Part shown: positions 18,291-27,552 of the stretch, piece after piece
How positions within the stretch are numbered: position 1 is the first letter of the stretch
Layout: every line of letters begins with the position of its first letter
Origin: Planctomycetaceae bacterium
GTDB taxonomy: Bacteria > Planctomycetota > Planctomycetia > Pirellulales > Pirellulaceae
Length of the DNA: 64,000 bases
Reading direction: 5' to 3'
NCBI GenBank assembly: GCA_016794985.1
Contig: JAEUIQ010000036.1
Coordinates: forward strand, 95,119 to 159,118
Program-made: the position numbers and the translations under genes
Notes under the pieces: model-generated
Database searches by the model: none
What the model was told of the DNA's origin: nothing
The model's input: the letters and a program-made list of their open reading frames with translations, nothing else

Positions 18291-19391
18291 CTATCTGGCC
18301 TGTTGCACAGCTTGCTTTACTGCGGCGATGACCCGATCCTGATCTGCTACGCTCAGGAATGGATGCATTGGCAGGCTCAAGACCTCGTCGGCGGCTTTTT
18401 CCGCAACGGGGAAGTCCCCGCGTTTGTAGCCGTAGGGGGCAAAGACCGGCTGTTCGTGGACACACTTCGGATAATAAACGGCGGTTGGGATCCCCGCCGC
18501 TTTCAAGTGCTCTCCAACCGTGGCTCTGTTCCCAACGCGAATCGTATACTGGGCGTAGACGTGAGTGTTCCCAGGGCGAACTTCCGGGACGACGCATGCC
18601 CCACGGAGTTGCTCCGAATAGCGGGCTCCAATCGCGTTCCGCTGTTCAACTTCCCATGGGAAGTGTGGCAACTTGCCCAGAATGACGGCGGCTTGCAACG
18701 TGTCCATGCGACCGTTCATGCCGACGTAGGGATGGTGATGCCTTTGTAATCCGCCATGCGTGCGAATGGCCGACATTTTTAGGGTCAAGGCCTCGTCGTC
18801 CGAGAACAAGGCACCTCCATCGCCAAAACAGCCGAGCGGTTTTGCCGGGAAGAAGCTGGTGCTAGAAACACGGGTCACCGCACAACTGCGGCGCCCCTTT
18901 TGAGTGGCACCAAAGCTTTGGGCGGCATCTTCAATGACTGTGATGCCATGCCGTGCCGCAATTTCATTGATTCTCTCGTAGTCCGGCATTTGGCCAAACA
19001 AGCTAACCGGAATAATGGCCCGCGTCTTATCCGTGATGGCGCGTTCCAATTGATCGACATCCAAGTTGTAGTCGATGGGATCCACATCCACAAAAACCGG
19101 TTTGGCCCCAACGAGCAAAATGACTTCCGCCGAACTGATCCAAGTAAATGGAACGGTGATGACTTCATCGCCCGGGCCAATGTCCAGAGCCCGCAAGGCA
19201 ATTTCCAGACTATCCGTTCCACTCGCGACAGACAGGCAATGTTTGACACCGACATAGTCGGCCAAGGCGGACTCCATTTCCGCGATCTCTGGGCCCATGA
19301 TAAACTTCCCATGGTCCAAGACGGTCCGCATCCGCGCGTCGATTTCGCTTTGGTACTTGTGATACTGAGTTTTTAGATCGATGAATTCCAT
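18291..19391 (-). CDS. wbpE: UDP-2-acetamido-2-deoxy-3-oxo-D-glucuronate aminotransferase (WbpE/WlbC type)
   Basis: A 366-residue DegT-family aminotransferase. MEFIDLKTQYHKY, DHGKFIMGPEIAEME, SVASGTDSLEIALRALDIGPG, VPFTWISSAEVI, VIEDAAQSFGA and SSTSFFPAKPLGCFGDGGA with the PLP Lys are the WbpE/WlbC series, in the right order. The end ALPMHPFLS-like (here LSLPMHPFLS) also fits. It adds the 3-amino group after WlbA-type oxidation, using glutamate, so the 2-oxoglutarate made can feed the WlbA cycle. It lies 6 bp downstream of wbpD; the two are surely co-transcribed, while wlbA is 16 kb away at the far end of the locus. Confidence 0.93.
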   Translation of the reverse strand: MEFIDLKTQYHKYQSEIDARMRTVLDHGKFIMGPEIAEMESALADYVGVKHCLSVASGTDSLEIALRALDIGPGDEVITVPFTWISSAEVILLVGAKPVFVDVDPIDYNLDVDQLERAITDKTRAIIPVSLFGQMPDYERINEIAARHGITVIEDAAQSFGATQKGRRSCAVTRVSSTSFFPAKPLGCFGDGGALFSDDEALTLKMSAIRTHGGLQRHHHPYVGMNGRMDTLQAAVILGKLPHFPWEVEQRNAIGARYSEQLRGACVVPEVRPGNTHVYAQYTIRVGNRATVGEHLKAAGIPTAVYYPKCVHEQPVFAPYGYKRGDFPVAEKAADEVLSLPMHPFLSVADQDRVIAAVKQAVQQAR

Positions 19392-19397
19392 GGTTCG

Positions 19398-19982
19398 TTA
19401 CTTCGATTCGAGCTTTGTAAGTTGATTATCTTGTAAACGGTACACCGCCCCGGTGTGAGTACAGATTGCCTCACCCTCTCCGCGAAGAGGCAGAGGTAGT
19501 TGTTCGCCAAATTCGCTCATCCACCCGATTTGTTTGCCGGGGACGCCAACGACAAGAGCATAGTCCGGAACGTTGCGATTGATCACGGCCCCCGCACCAA
19601 TAAACGCGAACTTTCCGATCGTCACACCGCAGACGATCGTGCAGTTGGCCCCCAGGGTCGCTCCTCGTCGAACCATTGTGTCGCGGTACTCGTTCTTTCG
19701 TTCGACAAAGGAGCGGGGATTGTAAACATTCGTAAAGACCATGCTAGGCCCGCAAAAAACGCCATCCTCCAGGGTGACGTTATCGTAGACCGAAACATTG
19801 TTTTGAATTTTGCAGTCGTCACCGATGGAGACGCGGTTCCCGACAAATACGTTCTGGCCCAACGAAACATTGCGGCCTATCTTGGCGCCTCCACAGACGT
19901 GGACGAAGTGCCAAACTCGAGAACCGTCGCCAATCTGAGCGCCTTGGTCGACGATGGCCGATGGATGAACAGTGAATGACAT
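19398..19982 (-). CDS. wbpD: UDP-2-acetamido-3-amino-2,3-dideoxy-D-glucuronate N-acetyltransferase (WbpD/WlbB type)
   Basis: A 194-residue left-handed beta-helix acetyltransferase. [53 protein letters not shown] and [19 protein letters not shown] are the WbpD/WlbB signature, with the Asn and the RKNEY segment at the sugar site. [13 protein letters not shown] closes the fold. It acetylates the 3-amino group to give UDP-2,3-diacetamido-2,3-dideoxyglucuronate, which the WbpG/HisH/HisF complex could convert further. The C-terminal ~25 residues (after FGEQLPLPL) lie outside the typical fold and are partly encoded by a CTCTCCGCGAAGAGGCAGAGG-like low-complexity stretch. Confidence 0.93.
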   Translation of the reverse strand: MSFTVHPSAIVDQGAQIGDGSRVWHFVHVCGGAKIGRNVSLGQNVFVGNRVSIGDDCKIQNNVSVYDNVTLEDGVFCGPSMVFTNVYNPRSFVERKNEYRDTMVRRGATLGANCTIVCGVTIGKFAFIGAGAVINRNVPDYALVVGVPGKQIGWMSEFGEQLPLPLRGEGEAICTHTGAVYRLQDNQLTKLESK

Positions 19983-20029
19983 AAGAAAAATCTACTGGGA
20001 AAAAGTAGGAAGGGGTTTTCTAGTCGTCC

Positions 20030-21436
20030 TCAGCCCGAAACGCCAATGCCTTGGTACTGAAAGCCGAATTGGGAAAGTTGGTTTTTCTTCAACAAATTGC
20101 GACCATCGAAAACAAAGGCGGGCTTATGCATCTGGTCGTAAATTGCTGAAAAATTGGCGGTTTTGAACTCGTCCCATTCGGTCAGTACCGCGATGGCGTG
20201 AGCCTGGTGGGCAGCGGATTCAGCGGATGCCGCCACGTGCAAGTTCTCGGCCAGGAGTCTTTCCGAGACGGGCGACAAACGCCCATCTGGGCCTTGCATC
20301 ACCAACTCGAGTTCATGACGGATCTGAGCCTCGGAGACTTTCGGATCGTAGATCGTGATTTTGGCGCGTTCTTCGAGCAGGTCGCGGCAGATATAGATCG
20401 CCGCTGACTCGCGTGTGTCGTTGGTGTCTTTCTTGAACGCGAAACCCCAGACCGCGATTTTCTTGTCCGATACGGTGTTGAACAACGTCCGCACGATTCG
20501 CTGAACAAAACGTCGCTTTTGGTAGTCGTTCATTTTGACGACTTGCTCCCAATACGCCGCGACTTCTGGAAGTCCGAAGTACTCGCACAGATACACGAGA
20601 TTCAGAATATCTTTTTGGAAGCAGGAACCACCGAAACCAACGGAGGCTCTCAAAAACTTGGGGCCAATTCGCGAATCCGTCCCAATCGCGGCGGCGACCT
20701 CATCAACGTCCGCTTCCGTCACTTCGCACAACGCGCTGATGGCATTGATGGAGGAGACTCGTTGCGCCAAAAACGCGTTGGCGGTCAACTTCGACAACTC
20801 GCTGCTCCACAGGTTGGTGGTCAGCAGTTTTTCGCGAGGAATCCAGCGAGCATAAACTTCGACGAGGGCATGGATTGCCGTGGGGTTTTCGCCTCCGATC
20901 AGAACGCGGTCTGGATTCAAGAGATCGTCAATCGCGGTGCCTTCTGCCAGAAACTCGGGGTTGCTCAAAACATCAAAAGTGGCGCCGTCCCCAGTGTTCG
21001 AAAGGATCGTTTTGACGGCTTCCGCTGTCCGCACCGGGAGTGTTGATTTCTCCACGACGATCTTGTGCCCGGTGGAAACGCGGGCGATCTGCCGAGCACA
21101 CTTTTCGACATACTCGAGGTTCGCTGCCTTACCAGCGCCGGTTCCAAACGTCTTCGTCGGCGTGTTGACCGAAATGAAGACCATATCTGCCGCGGAAATG
21201 GCTTGGTCAACCTCGGTCGAGAAGTGGAGGTTTTTTCCTCGCCGGTCGGCGACGATTTCATACAGTCCGGGTTCGTAGACGGGCAGTTCGCGACTGTTCC
21301 ATTGCGCAATTCGGGTCGGGTTGATGTCCACAACCTTGACGTCGATGTCGGGACACTGCTTCGCAATCATGGCCATCGTTGGGCCCCCAACGTAGCCAGC
21401 ACCGATACAACAGATTCTTCGAATGGGGTGGGTCAT
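20030..21436 (-). CDS. ugd: UDP-glucose 6-dehydrogenase, eukaryotic-like type
   Basis: The start is ATG 21436 ([20 protein letters not shown]); an upstream start would add 20 unlikely residues. The protein is 468 residues. The pattern [68 protein letters not shown] with the catalytic Cys, and [14 protein letters not shown] are those of animal/plant UGDH rather than short bacterial Ugd. It makes UDP-glucuronate for glycan synthesis. It is the most upstream gene of the minus-strand locus, 47 bp before wbpD, so the main promoter should lie in 21437-22185. Confidence 0.93.
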   Translation of the reverse strand: MTHPIRRICCIGAGYVGGPTMAMIAKQCPDIDVKVVDINPTRIAQWNSRELPVYEPGLYEIVADRRGKNLHFSTEVDQAISAADMVFISVNTPTKTFGTGAGKAANLEYVEKCARQIARVSTGHKIVVEKSTLPVRTAEAVKTILSNTGDGATFDVLSNPEFLAEGTAIDDLLNPDRVLIGGENPTAIHALVEVYARWIPREKLLTTNLWSSELSKLTANAFLAQRVSSINAISALCEVTEADVDEVAAAIGTDSRIGPKFLRASVGFGGSCFQKDILNLVYLCEYFGLPEVAAYWEQVVKMNDYQKRRFVQRIVRTLFNTVSDKKIAVWGFAFKKDTNDTRESAAIYICRDLLEERAKITIYDPKVSEAQIRHELELVMQGPDGRLSPVSERLLAENLHVAASAESAAHQAHAIAVLTEWDEFKTANFSAIYDQMHKPAFVFDGRNLLKKNQLSQFGFQYQGIGVSG

Positions 21437-22185
21437 GATTCGTTTTCTGGTTGGTGCCGTCGAACCGCTCGAAGTTCTAGGAATTGCCGTCGGCAACCAC
21501 CTCTGTACTTTGGATCAGCAAGTTTGCTGGCGACTTTATTCCCAAGTGCTTTGGGAGGGCATCCCAGGAATCGTTGTATTGGCTCGAACCGCAACAACGA
21601 ACATTGCCGTACGATTTTCCGCGGACTCTGTCCCCGTGGGTGACGCGATTAATGTCGGAATCGGCACCCTTAGTGCTCGCGTTGGCGATTAGCCGTAGCG
21701 AGTCTTTTGGAAAGTTCTCAACGCATCATTCGGCACTTGCCTTGCCGGTTATTCGCGTCTCACTTTGGAACGCGCCCAGTAGGCAAAGTTCGATGGCCAC
21801 AGTTGAAAGTCTTACCAAAACGGGAATTGAACAGCTGTTCGGAATCGATTGTAGTCTTTCAGAGGGATTACGGAAGCGATTTACGCAATCTTTATGTAAG
21901 GGCATTGAAACTTGGGCAACTTGTAGTGACAGGGGGACTTTTAACGATTCTTCCAAATTGAGCATCCGTTTTGACGATTCGCGTTGGTCGAGCCTTGAAA
22001 TTTGATTCTGGTTAATTCGGTGTGAATGACTGAGGTGAGGGCGATGCAATGGGAGAGGTAGCATATACAATGAGCCTTGCACTACTGGCAAATGGGGCGA
22101 GCTTTTTTTGGCAGTTTGCCGTTCTCGTTCCGTGACGGGTGGGCGGGTGCTGCATCAAGCAGTTTGGTAACGCTGTGATACTTCG
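21437..22185. other. Divergent intergenic region between ugd and a TPR gene
   Basis: About 750 bp without a convincing gene. It separates the leftward polysaccharide operon from the rightward TPR gene, so it should hold promoters for both. No clear -35/-10 pair, operator or hairpin was identified by eye. Confidence 0.45.
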
Positions 22186-24003
22186 ATGATCAAGACGATT
22201 TCGCGATTTTTTAGGCGACTGTCTCGGTGGCTCGCGGGGCTGTTGGATGTTCCAGCCCGTTGGGGACGCAATCTTTCCGCCTGGTCCAACCGTCGATCCT
22301 CAAGTGGCCAAGGGGCATTGAACCGAGCCGAGGGTTGGCTGAGCGCTTTGTTGCGGGGCCTGGTTTGGATCGTTCGCCGTCCCGTCGAAGTAGTCGAACG
22401 CTGGACGGCGAAGCAGGTTCCGAAGAAGAAGTCCGTTGATTCGCGGAAGGAGGAGGCCGAGTTAAAGCTCGCCTTGAAGCAAAAAGCCGCATTAGCGCGG
22501 CGCAACCAGACGTTGGCGAATTCTTGGGTGGGTCGTATCGGAACCATGGTTCTGCGGCCCTTTGGCGGTTTTGTCAGTTTTGCAGTCGCCTTCATTCGGA
22601 CTCGGTCATGGGCCACCGTTTTGTGGGGAATCCCGGTTCTTTTGATGGTCTCCATTTTGATGCTGGCGGTGCTTTACAAGTACGCGTTTGATAACCAAAG
22701 AATAGCCGCGCGCTACGAGACGGCGTTGGCGGACGCGATCAAAGCGGGTGAAACGGAACAAGCTAACCAGTTCCGATTGAAGTTAGAACAATTGGGCGTC
22801 ATGACTGACCGAGGGGAGTATCGCGTCGCCTTGTCGATGGCGGAGGCGAAGGATCTGAACGGGGCTTACGAGCGGATGCAGCGGTTAGCGCCCACCGACA
22901 AGCCGGGGTTTCCGGGAGCCCATTATTGGATCATCCAACACTTGATGGACGGCAAGTTGGGGGTTCCGGTCTCCGAAGCTTCGGCTCTGGCGCTCCAGCA
23001 CATTCAGCAATTACGCAACTTGGTTGGAAACCAACCTGACTTGATCTATTTGGAAGCCTTGGCGCGATTCCAATTGGAAGAATATGCCGTGGCCAAAAAC
23101 TTGCTGAGCCAAATCGATCGAACGTTTCAGCCTGCCCTGGCATTGCAAGTCGAGATCGCCATGCGAATGAAGGAGAAGGCCGAAGCTCGCGAGTATGCCT
23201 TGGCCCTTCTCCGGCAGTTGACGCAATCTGTGGAAACGGGCCGGTCTTTGACGGATCAAGAACAGTCATGGCAGGTCGCGGCGGGCAGGTTGATTGGGGA
23301 CCAACAGGCCGTGGACACGGCGATCGAGAACTGGTACCGAGCGAATCCGAACAGCCCGGATGCTCGGTCCAATCGAGCGATCAAGTTGCTGACCGACTTC
23401 GATCGTTGGCTGCGCAATCCAGAATTGGAGAAAATGGGACCGGCCGTCGAATCGTTCCTTACCGCAGCGCGCTTGCTTCCCGAGGCAAAGTTTGACTTGA
23501 TTCGAGAGCGGTTAGGCTTCATCCAGAGTAATCAAAGTCGTTCCCCGGCGTTCGCCCAGTTTCGCGCGAAAATCTATGAACAGCCGGATGTCCCAATGCT
23601 CATGAGCGAGTTCTTCGGCGCGTTGGCAGCAGCGAACGAAGAATGGGACGTGGCGGATCGCTTGTTGAAGCAAGTCTTGCAAATTGATCCCACCCAAACC
23701 GCGGCCTGGAACAATCGAGCCCACGCGCTCAACTGGGGCTTTCCGGAGCGGCGACAAGAGGCGTTGGAGTATGCCAACAAGGCGGTCGAATTGGACGAGA
23801 ACAATCCCAGTTTGCGCGAGACGCGGGGCATGGTGCACTTCAATTTGAAGCAGTGGGACAAAGCCATCGAGGATTTGGAAATGGCCGCGAATGGTGTCCA
23901 AAAACTCGAGCGAGTCTTACAATCGTTAGCCATCTGTTATCAAGAGACCGGTCGGCCCGAAGTGGCGGAAGTCTATCGCAAACAAGCGCGAAGACAGCAG
24001 TGA
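22186..24003 (+). CDS. Membrane-anchored TPR-repeat protein
   Basis: A 605-residue protein. Residues 1-135 are strongly basic (RFFRRLSRWL, KQVPKKKSVDSRKEE, LALKQKAALARRNQ). One membrane span, VLWGIPVLLMVSILMLAVLY, lies near residues 145-167. The remainder is helical repeats with TPR-like patterns; the clearest are near the C-terminus, AWNNRAHALNW, RRQEALEYANKAVELDENNP and LKQWDKAIEDLEMAANG. This suggests a cytoplasmic basic region and a periplasmic TPR scaffold. The first gene to the right of the polysaccharide locus, it could be an envelope assembly factor, but this is only positional. No enzymatic motif was seen. Confidence 0.75.
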   Translation: MIKTISRFFRRLSRWLAGLLDVPARWGRNLSAWSNRRSSSGQGALNRAEGWLSALLRGLVWIVRRPVEVVERWTAKQVPKKKSVDSRKEEAELKLALKQKAALARRNQTLANSWVGRIGTMVLRPFGGFVSFAVAFIRTRSWATVLWGIPVLLMVSILMLAVLYKYAFDNQRIAARYETALADAIKAGETEQANQFRLKLEQLGVMTDRGEYRVALSMAEAKDLNGAYERMQRLAPTDKPGFPGAHYWIIQHLMDGKLGVPVSEASALALQHIQQLRNLVGNQPDLIYLEALARFQLEEYAVAKNLLSQIDRTFQPALALQVEIAMRMKEKAEAREYALALLRQLTQSVETGRSLTDQEQSWQVAAGRLIGDQQAVDTAIENWYRANPNSPDARSNRAIKLLTDFDRWLRNPELEKMGPAVESFLTAARLLPEAKFDLIRERLGFIQSNQSRSPAFAQFRAKIYEQPDVPMLMSEFFGALAAANEEWDVADRLLKQVLQIDPTQTAAWNNRAHALNWGFPERRQEALEYANKAVELDENNPSLRETRGMVHFNLKQWDKAIEDLEMAANGVQKLERVLQSLAICYQETGRPEVAEVYRKQARRQQ

Positions 24004-24671
24004 GCAAACCTCTTCGCCCAGTGCCACCGCACCTGATCGCCAATCGTCTCAACCCGTCGTTGAATTCCTGTTTCGGAAGTAAAAAAGCCGTGGAACGAGG
24101 CCTACCCGTGAAGCGGGAAAGCCGCGGAGCGGCGACAAAGCCGTGGGTGTAAACCCGTGGGTCGGTGCAAGGAGCCCGGGTTTGGAAAGTCGCGGAGCCG
24201 CGAAACGTCTTAGCTTCGGGTGTAAACCGGTGGTTTTCGGACGGCACCGAAGTGGAATAGCCCTGGAACGGCGACACGTGACCCTCGATGCGAGTTCAAT
24301 TACAGGAAAACGTTCGGACATTCTGTGAATGTTTCGTTTCCCGACCGAAAATCGTTGAATTCGAACCAAAAGGGGGAAATGCTGGATGCCTGCCCAACTT
24401 GGAGCGGTTTTCGAATGGTCGTAGGACTCAAAGTTGTTACCTGATCAAGCCACTAACCGAAATGGCTCAATGTCCCGGTCCAAAACTAGTGTTTCGACTT
24501 GGGCCAATTGCGGAAGATTCAAGGTTGGGACGTCTATGCAAAGTTTGGGCTTTGCGTAAACTAGGGAGATAAGACGGGCGGTGTTCAAAAACTTTCTGCA
24601 GCGCGTGTTGCGGGTGGATTGAACGAAAAGGAATTTTTTTCTTGGTTCGTGGTAGAATCGAGGAGTTGCTT
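24004..24671. other. Spacer upstream of first PEP-CTERM gene
   Basis: Apart from the repeat at 24085-24285, nothing gene-like is visible. A TAGAAT -10-like word at about 24651 precedes the GTG start closely, without a matching -35. Confidence 0.45.
24085..24285. repeat. Palindromic repeat family C (AACGGCGACA / TGTAAACCCG type), three units
   Basis: Related words recur at about 24121, 24189 and 24260: GCCGCGGAGCGGCGACAAA, GTCGCGGAGCCGCGAAACG and GCCCTGGAACGGCGACACG. The spacing is 68-71 bp. Between them are GGGTGTAAACCCGTGGG and GGGTGTAAACCGGTGG hairpins and a GGACGGCACCGAAGTGGAA word. The same family is at 29755-29870. Confidence 0.75.
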
Positions 24672-25343
24672 GTGAAGAAGTTACTTGTTTTTGCTGTGCT
24701 GTTGGTGTCTTGCTTGACTGGAAGCGCTAACGCGGATGTGATTATCAGCCAGTATTACGAAGGGACATCCAACAACAAGTGGATTGAGATTACCAATGTT
24801 GGCAATTCGGCGATTGATTTGGGAGCCGGTAATTACAAGCTTTCGGGCTTCCAAAATGCGAACCGAGAATTGTGGAAGACCGGAAACGACGCCAGCATCA
24901 ATGGTGGAACCTTTAGCTTGACCGGAACGCTCGCTGCCGGGTCCACAATTTGGCTGCGGCATAACTTAGCCGACACGCCGGCGTATGCGCTTGGGGGTTC
25001 AATCAATGCGGGGACCAGTGGCGTTAACTTCAATGGCGATGACAGTGTTGTTCTCTGGGCAGGTACTTCTTTCTCGTTTGCCAACGTTGTCGACGTGTTC
25101 GGAGTGACGGCGAGCACGGCTGCCAATACTTCGTTTGTCCGTAATGCAGACGTGTTGACTGGTACAAATGCTGATTTTAATGCGAGTCAGTGGCAGCAGT
25201 TCACGAATTTGGTTGTTGATGGTGCTGGCGTTGGAACGACGGAGCGGATCGGATTTCACAGCTTTAATGCGGTTCCAGAACCAGGTTCGTTATTGATCAT
25301 GGGTACCGTGGTCGCATTCGGTGCAATGCGTCGTCGACGTTAA
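24672..25343 (+). CDS. PEP-CTERM surface protein, lamin-tail-like domain
   Basis: GTG at 24672 is preferred because GAGGAG lies at a normal distance before it, giving a signal peptide MKKLLVFAVLLVSCLTGSANA. The mature part begins DVIISQYYEGTSNNKWIEI, with the N-K-W-I-E-I-x-N pattern of lamin-tail domains, which bind surfaces or DNA-like ligands in secreted nucleases. The C-terminus has VPEPG, then a hydrophobic helix and MRRRR, the PEP-CTERM sorting signal handled by exosortase at the inner membrane. It therefore goes to the cell surface or matrix. 223 residues. A perfect intrinsic terminator follows 27 bp after the stop. Confidence 0.9.
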   Translation: MKKLLVFAVLLVSCLTGSANADVIISQYYEGTSNNKWIEITNVGNSAIDLGAGNYKLSGFQNANRELWKTGNDASINGGTFSLTGTLAAGSTIWLRHNLADTPAYALGGSINAGTSGVNFNGDDSVVLWAGTSFSFANVVDVFGVTASTAANTSFVRNADVLTGTNADFNASQWQQFTNLVVDGAGVGTTERIGFHSFNAVPEPGSLLIMGTVVAFGAMRRRR

Positions 25344-25370
25344 ATCTTTGTACCGTTAGCGTTTTCTTCA

Positions 25371-25408
25371 ACTCCAAAGTTACTGGCGTAACTTTGGAGT
25401 TTTTTTTG
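25371..25408 (+). terminator. Intrinsic terminator of first PEP-CTERM gene
   Basis: A perfect 13-bp stem, ACTCCAAAGTTAC and GTAACTTTGGAGT, has a TGGC loop and is followed by eight T. It is 27 bp after the stop codon. Confidence 0.95.
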
Positions 25409-25439
25409 TTACATGCAACGCACTCGAAACCGACGCAAC

Positions 25440-25866
25440 GATGACGTTGGCATCGCTCCTTGGGATTTCTGTGGTTGCTGCGAACGTGCCGTCGCGCTGC
25501 GCGTCGGCCCAGCGGGAATCAAATTTAGACAACGTAGCACGTGTCTTCGGCCCAAGGGGCGACCCCAAATCACCATCATTCCGTCGGATCAACGATCCGA
25601 AATCATACAATAACCGCACCCGTCTTTGGCGCGACGGTGCATACGCATTTAACCTTGTTTCGTCGCGTGAACGTTCCGCCATCGCGCACATCACCGCATC
25701 TGTCTTCGGCAAAAAGACTGCACGATCGTTTCGTCGCATGAACGTCCCGCCAACGCGCGCAACACCGCACGTGTCTTCGGCCCAAATGACGCCAACATCG
25801 TTTCGTCGCGTGAACGTCCCGCCAACGCGCGCAACACCGCACGTGTCTTCGGCCCAAGGGGCCAGC
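25440..25866. repeat. Left tandem array flanking the RAYT gene
   Basis: Units of 71-72 bp begin at about 25654, 25725 and 25797 with TCGTTTCGTCGCGTGAACG, then CCGCCAACGCGCGCAACACC and GCACGTGTCTTCGGCCCAA. At least two worn copies lie further left. The last unit joins the inner inverted repeat at 25859. In reverse complement these units correspond to those right of the transposase gene (26788-26975). Confidence 0.85.
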
Positions 25867-26792
25867 GCTACGTTAGCCTAGGGCAGAGTTCGCGGAAACA
25901 AACCTTGGCGAGAATCGACACGACACGCCGCAATTCCAACTCCACCAACCACTTAGCCCCGCAGGCCGCGAACGTCGCCCTAGGACACCCGGACCTCACA
26001 CCCAATCGCTCCAACGGGGCAGCCGTAAATGCCGCGATCCTGCCGAATGCTACCTCAATCCCACGCGTATCGTTCGTCCAATTCGACTCGATGCTTTTCA
26101 CAGAGCTTGCGATATTCGGCTTTGAAATCAAATTTGCGATGATGCTCTTCTTGGTCCTGGATATCTTTCTTGACGAAATCCACGTTCGATAACGAGACAC
26201 CAAACGCGCCATACCCACTTTGCCAAGCAAAGTTGTTGAGCGACTTAGCTTGCTTCTTTAGCCATTTCGTCGTTTCCTTCTTTGCCAGTTCGGTGACCTT
26301 GGCAACGTTGATGACTCGTCCCAGCTTGTATAAAACGTGAACGTGATCTTCAACGCCGTTGATAAGTATTGGTGTGCAACCGGCGGAATCACGTATGATG
26401 GTGGCCATATAGGCGAACAATTCAATTCGCAAATCGGGTGATACCAATAACGGTAACCGATCTTTGACGGAAAACACGAGGTGTATGGGAATGACCGCAA
26501 CGGACTGAGGCATATCGAATACTCCAAAATGAGTTGACAGGAAGAAATGTCCCAATCGGGCAGGCAAATGATAGCCGCGACCGAGTTCATGGAGGCAATT
26601 GCCCGCGAAGAACGTTACCATTTAGGGCTGCCCCGTTGGGGCGGACCCGTTTGTGGGCGTGGGTTTCCTAGGGCGACGTTCGCGGGGTTTAGTGATGGAC
26701 CATTAGCGATGTTCGAACCAACGCAAGGCGTGTCGATTTTCATCAGCTACTGTTTCCGCGAACGTCGCCCCAGGCTAACGTAGCGCTGGCCC
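25859..26792 (-). mobile_element. RAYT-type element bounded by 41-bp inverted repeats
   Basis: Left arm 25859-25899 (GGGCCAGCGCTACGTTAGCC...GTTCGCGGAAAC) and right arm 26752-26792 are reverse complements with about 4 mismatches in 41 bp. Weaker inverted similarity continues inward (AATCGACACG on both sides) and outward through the 70-72-bp units. The only gene inside is the Y1 transposase at 26055-26513. This gene-plus-inverted-REP layout is known from REP-associated tyrosine transposases rather than classical IS200. No target-site duplication was identified. Confidence 0.75.
26055..26513 (-). CDS. REP-associated tyrosine transposase (IS200-like, RAYT)
   Basis: 152 residues from ATG 26513 (MPQSVAVIPIHLVFSVKDR); longer starts add residues unlike the family. 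The HUH metal motif is His57-Val-His59 in VEDHVHVLYKLG, and the nucleophile is Tyr101 in WQSGYGAFGVS. The pattern W-Q-x-G-Y is shared by IS200 and RAYT proteins. The C-terminal tail DIQDQEEHHRKFDFKAEYRKL is typical of a group common in planctomycetes. Such enzymes cut and join single-stranded DNA at hairpins. The gene looks intact. Single-copy RAYTs are usually domesticated and linked to spread of short palindromes, matching the repeat-rich surroundings. Confidence 0.9.
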   Translation of the reverse strand: MPQSVAVIPIHLVFSVKDRLPLLVSPDLRIELFAYMATIIRDSAGCTPILINGVEDHVHVLYKLGRVINVAKVTELAKKETTKWLKKQAKSLNNFAWQSGYGAFGVSLSNVDFVKKDIQDQEEHHRKFDFKAEYRKLCEKHRVELDERYAWD

Positions 26793-26975
26793 GTTGGGCC
26801 GAAAACCCGTGCGATGTTGTGTGCGATGGTGGGAGGTTTAAGCGACGAAACGATGCTGGCCCGTTGGGCCGAAAACCCGTGCGGTGTTGTGTGCTATGGC
26901 GGGAGGTTTAAGCGACGAAACGATGTTGGTGCATTGGGAACGATGTTGGTGCATGGCGCCGAAAACCCGTTCGGA
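26788..26975. repeat. Right tandem array flanking the RAYT gene
   Basis: GGCCCGTTGGGCCGAAAACC begins at 26788 and again at 26858 (period 70), followed by GATGTTGTGTGCGATGG-type and GGAGGTTTAAGCGACGAAAC words. A third, broken copy (GGCGCCGAAAACCCGTTCGG) follows at about 26955. GGCCCGTTGGGCC is a perfect 5-bp hairpin. Confidence 0.85.
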
Positions 26976-27054
26976 CGATTGTTTTCGCCGGGGTGGTTGT
27001 CCCGATACGGTTTAGGGCTGACCGCCTTGTGGCTTTCAGGGTTTGGTCGCCACG

Positions 27055-27107
27055 AACCCTTCGGTTGACACCGACTGCTAAAGCGTTCCGCCGCTTAGCG
27101 CCTTTTC
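27055..27107. repeat. Repeat family D (CGGTTGACACCGA type)
   Basis: CCTTCGGTTGACACCGACTG followed by CTAAAGCGTTCCGCCGCTTAGC. Copies with the same order of words occur at 28693-28742 and 29954-30003. Confidence 0.75.
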
Positions 27108-27552
27108 CCGATGCTGGGTTTTGAACATTTGGTCGCGGATGAGCCGCGGTTTTGCGGCGTTCCTTGTGCATAGTTGTTACGTCGTGGTCGAGGATATGTC
27201 GTTGTTTTGCATGGTTGGATTGTTGGTTTGCGAATACGGAGGCGCGAATGTCCCGCCGTTTTGTGGTTTTGGGCTGCGTGGAAATGAGCCGGTCCACTAC
27301 GGCTTCAGGGAGGGTATTTCGGTTTTCCAGCTCTCGGTGCTGGCGACAGATCGGCTATAAAACGCTCGTTTGACTGTGACAAAGCTTCACCAAAGATTAA
27401 TCGATTCATGGCTAAACAAGCGGGCGACTTCGTGTAAGATGTTAGGAATCTGAGGGTCGTCCTCGGATTTTGCCGCAAGCACTGGTTTGTGAAAAAGCTC
27501 AGTGTAGGAAACATTTGGATGGTGGTTCGGACGCGAACCTCGGAGGATGAGG

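Larger units (their letters stand above)
25344..26054. other. Spacer with terminator and left repeat array
   Basis: It holds the terminator at 25371-25408 and the tandem units and left arm of the RAYT element. Reading frames inside it are made of repeat DNA and not believed. Confidence 0.6.
26514..27552. other. Spacer between RAYT gene and second PEP-CTERM gene
   Basis: It contains the right arm and right array of the RAYT element, a family D repeat near 27057 and about 400 bp without recognisable features. Some frames translate but have no domain and lie over repeats. Confidence 0.5.
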
